This document shows positions 62,581-64,000 of a stretch of DNA of 64,000 nucleotides, piece by piece; position 1 is the stretch's first letter; each line of letters starts with the position of its first letter. The DNA comes from Edolisoma coerulescens (lineage: Eukaryota > Chordata > Aves > Passeriformes > Campephagidae). The position numbers and the translations under genes are program-made. The notes under the pieces were generated by a model. It saw only the letters and a program-made list of their open reading frames with translations. It ran no database searches and was not told the DNA's origin. The DNA lies in contig VWZW01004140.1 in assembly GCA_013397115.1 (NCBI GenBank), positions 1,175,330 through 1,239,329 on the forward strand, read 5' to 3'.

Positions 62581-64000
62581 AAACACTAAATCCATTCCAT
62601 ATTTCATTTATTAGGGGGTTTGGGGTAGTAACTGAAGCATTTTAATTGAGTTTGTATATATTTATTCCTGGAAGTTGGTTGAATGTGTGGTGTCTCCTTG
62701 TTTGAGTGGAGGGATGGAGCTCTTCCCCTCTGTCCCTCTCTCTGCCAGGTGCCTGGACCAAGGCTGAGAACCTTGTCCACCTCTGTCCAAGTGTGTTCCT
62801 TTAGTGGGATGGGCCTGTCAAATGTGTGCCAAATTTGCTACTAAATGTTTTGGGTTTTTTTTTCTGTCATCACCTCATCTTCCAGCCTGTTATCCAAACA
62901 CCAACCTGCATTTTCCCCTTGCTTATTTACATCCCTGCAACTAATAACATTTTCACAAACCAATTATGCTTTCACAAACTGATTATGCTTTTACAAATAG
63001 ATGCATAATCATTGATTGTCTCTAACTGAAAGTTTACTGCAAAGACTCCATTATTCCAGGCCGGTGTAACAATTTCTGTTGGGTTTGTTGTGCTGGGCTG
63101 GCATTGCTGAGGCAGTCCAGCAGTGCTGTGCTGCCCTCTGCTACACCCACATCGAGGTGAAATCAGGAAATCCCTGCACACAAACAGTGGGTTCTGCAAC
63201 CCTTTCATGTCAACAGAGCTACAGCTGTGCTAAGAGAGGGCGAGCGTTCAGGTGCATAGGTGAGAGCTGTAGGCTTGGATAACATCTTTACTAATTAGTT
63301 CAGGCATGTAAGATAATTCTGCTAATTTTTGATCAGTTAAAAGTAAGCGGAGAATGGTGTAGAAGGGAAGGAAATTATTTCAGCTTCAGTTAACACGCAG
63401 TAAACTACCTTTTCCAGCTTTTTCACTGCATATTTCCTTGAGAATATTAACAGTTCAAAGTACTTAGCTCTAAAAATCTCATAATGAACATTAGAATTAT
63501 TTTTATTTCAGGATACTGGTCTAACTGCAGCAGCAGTTCAATCAACCTTACCGTAGTGCAATCTTATTGAATTTCTGCCAGGAATGTAAATGAGAAGCCA
63601 TTCTGCTTTAAAAGCTTCAGCTAATATAATTAATTGCATTCATTTTCAAGGTGATGTCTTGCTTGTTTGGGTGAGTGAGCAGTAGGGGATAAAAAAAATG
63701 GGAATTTCGTCAGTGATTACAAAAGAGATAGTGATTTACTAATTGCCTTTCACCTTTTCCTGACAGTTTGTATCTCTTACCAATCTGCCTCCAGTCACTG
63801 GAAACAGTTGTGTGGTGAGAGATTAGGATAAATACACGGTGAGGAATTCTTTAGTGGTGAATTTATTTTTCCTTCATTGGTAAACTAGATTTGTCTCCTG
63901 TGCTTTGTAGGAAGTGCAGCCCTTTACCCTGCAGCCCCTGTGCTTTAGGTTAAAGTGTGTTCCAGCAAAGAGAATTGTAGTTGGGAACAGTCCTCCTCTG
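62581..64000. other. Intronic sequence to the window end
   Basis: Contains a small repeated word (CAAACCAATTATGCTTTCAC and CAAACTGATTATGCTTTTAC, 62957-62995) duplicated about 18 bp apart. Nothing else recognised; no PTPRT exon 3. Confidence 0.6.

Larger units (their letters stand above)
48331..64000 (+). other. PTPRT: PTPRT intron 2 (5' portion)
   Basis: Downstream of the donor no frame resembles the next MAM segment (the family continues with S-F-M-V-N and L-L-L-P motifs), so exon 3 lies beyond the window. The stretch contains four CR1 fragments, an A20 run and unique sequence. Confidence 0.8.

Noticed and set aside
1..64000. tRNA, rRNA, snRNA or complete retroviral element
   Set aside because: I saw no cloverleaf-type internal promoter motifs, no rRNA-like block, and no paired LTRs or gag/pol frames by eye. 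Sensitive searches (tRNAscan, Rfam, Dfam) could still find decayed copies.

Overview
This window looks like bird genomic DNA, most likely from a songbird (passerine). It carries at least 15 interspersed 3'-end fragments of CR1 LINE retrotransposons, the typical repeat of avian genomes, in variants I associate with passerines. It shows no bacterial-style gene packing: almost all open frames are short, overlap on both strands and look like chance or repeat-derived frames.

The only coding sequence I can support is one 126-bp exon on the + strand (48205-48330). It is flanked by a good splice acceptor and a GTGAGT donor. Its translation (GGCSFDEHYSNCGYS... to ...DPAVPTG) matches the start of the MAM domain of the receptor protein tyrosine phosphatase PTPRT (RPTP-rho), and corresponds to exon 2 of that gene. 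PTPRT is a very large gene with very long 5' introns, which explains a 64-kb window holding a single exon. Positions 1-48204 are therefore read as the 3' part of intron 1 and 48331-64000 as the 5' part of intron 2. Exon 1 (signal peptide) and exon 3 (rest of the MAM domain) are not seen.

The rest of the window is intronic. It holds nine CR1 fragments in + orientation and six in - orientation, all 5'-truncated, plus two weaker LINE remnants. There is an ATT-rich microsatellite (31813-31910), two short GC-rich tandem repeats side by side (29132-29180 and 29220-29261), and several homopolymer runs, the longest being A20 at 51653-51672. Two CpG-dense patches stand out (15412-15665 and 24427-24525). 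A few AT-rich, low-repeat stretches have the look of conserved noncoding or enhancer DNA, but this cannot be shown without alignments.

I did not find an undescribed multi-gene system, CRISPR array, tRNA, rRNA or complete mobile element. The most useful leads are the PTPRT exon and its sequence changes, the intronic CpG patches as possible alternative promoters, and an open segment with a splice-acceptor-like start and a downstream ATTAAA/poly(A) run at 51248-51672.
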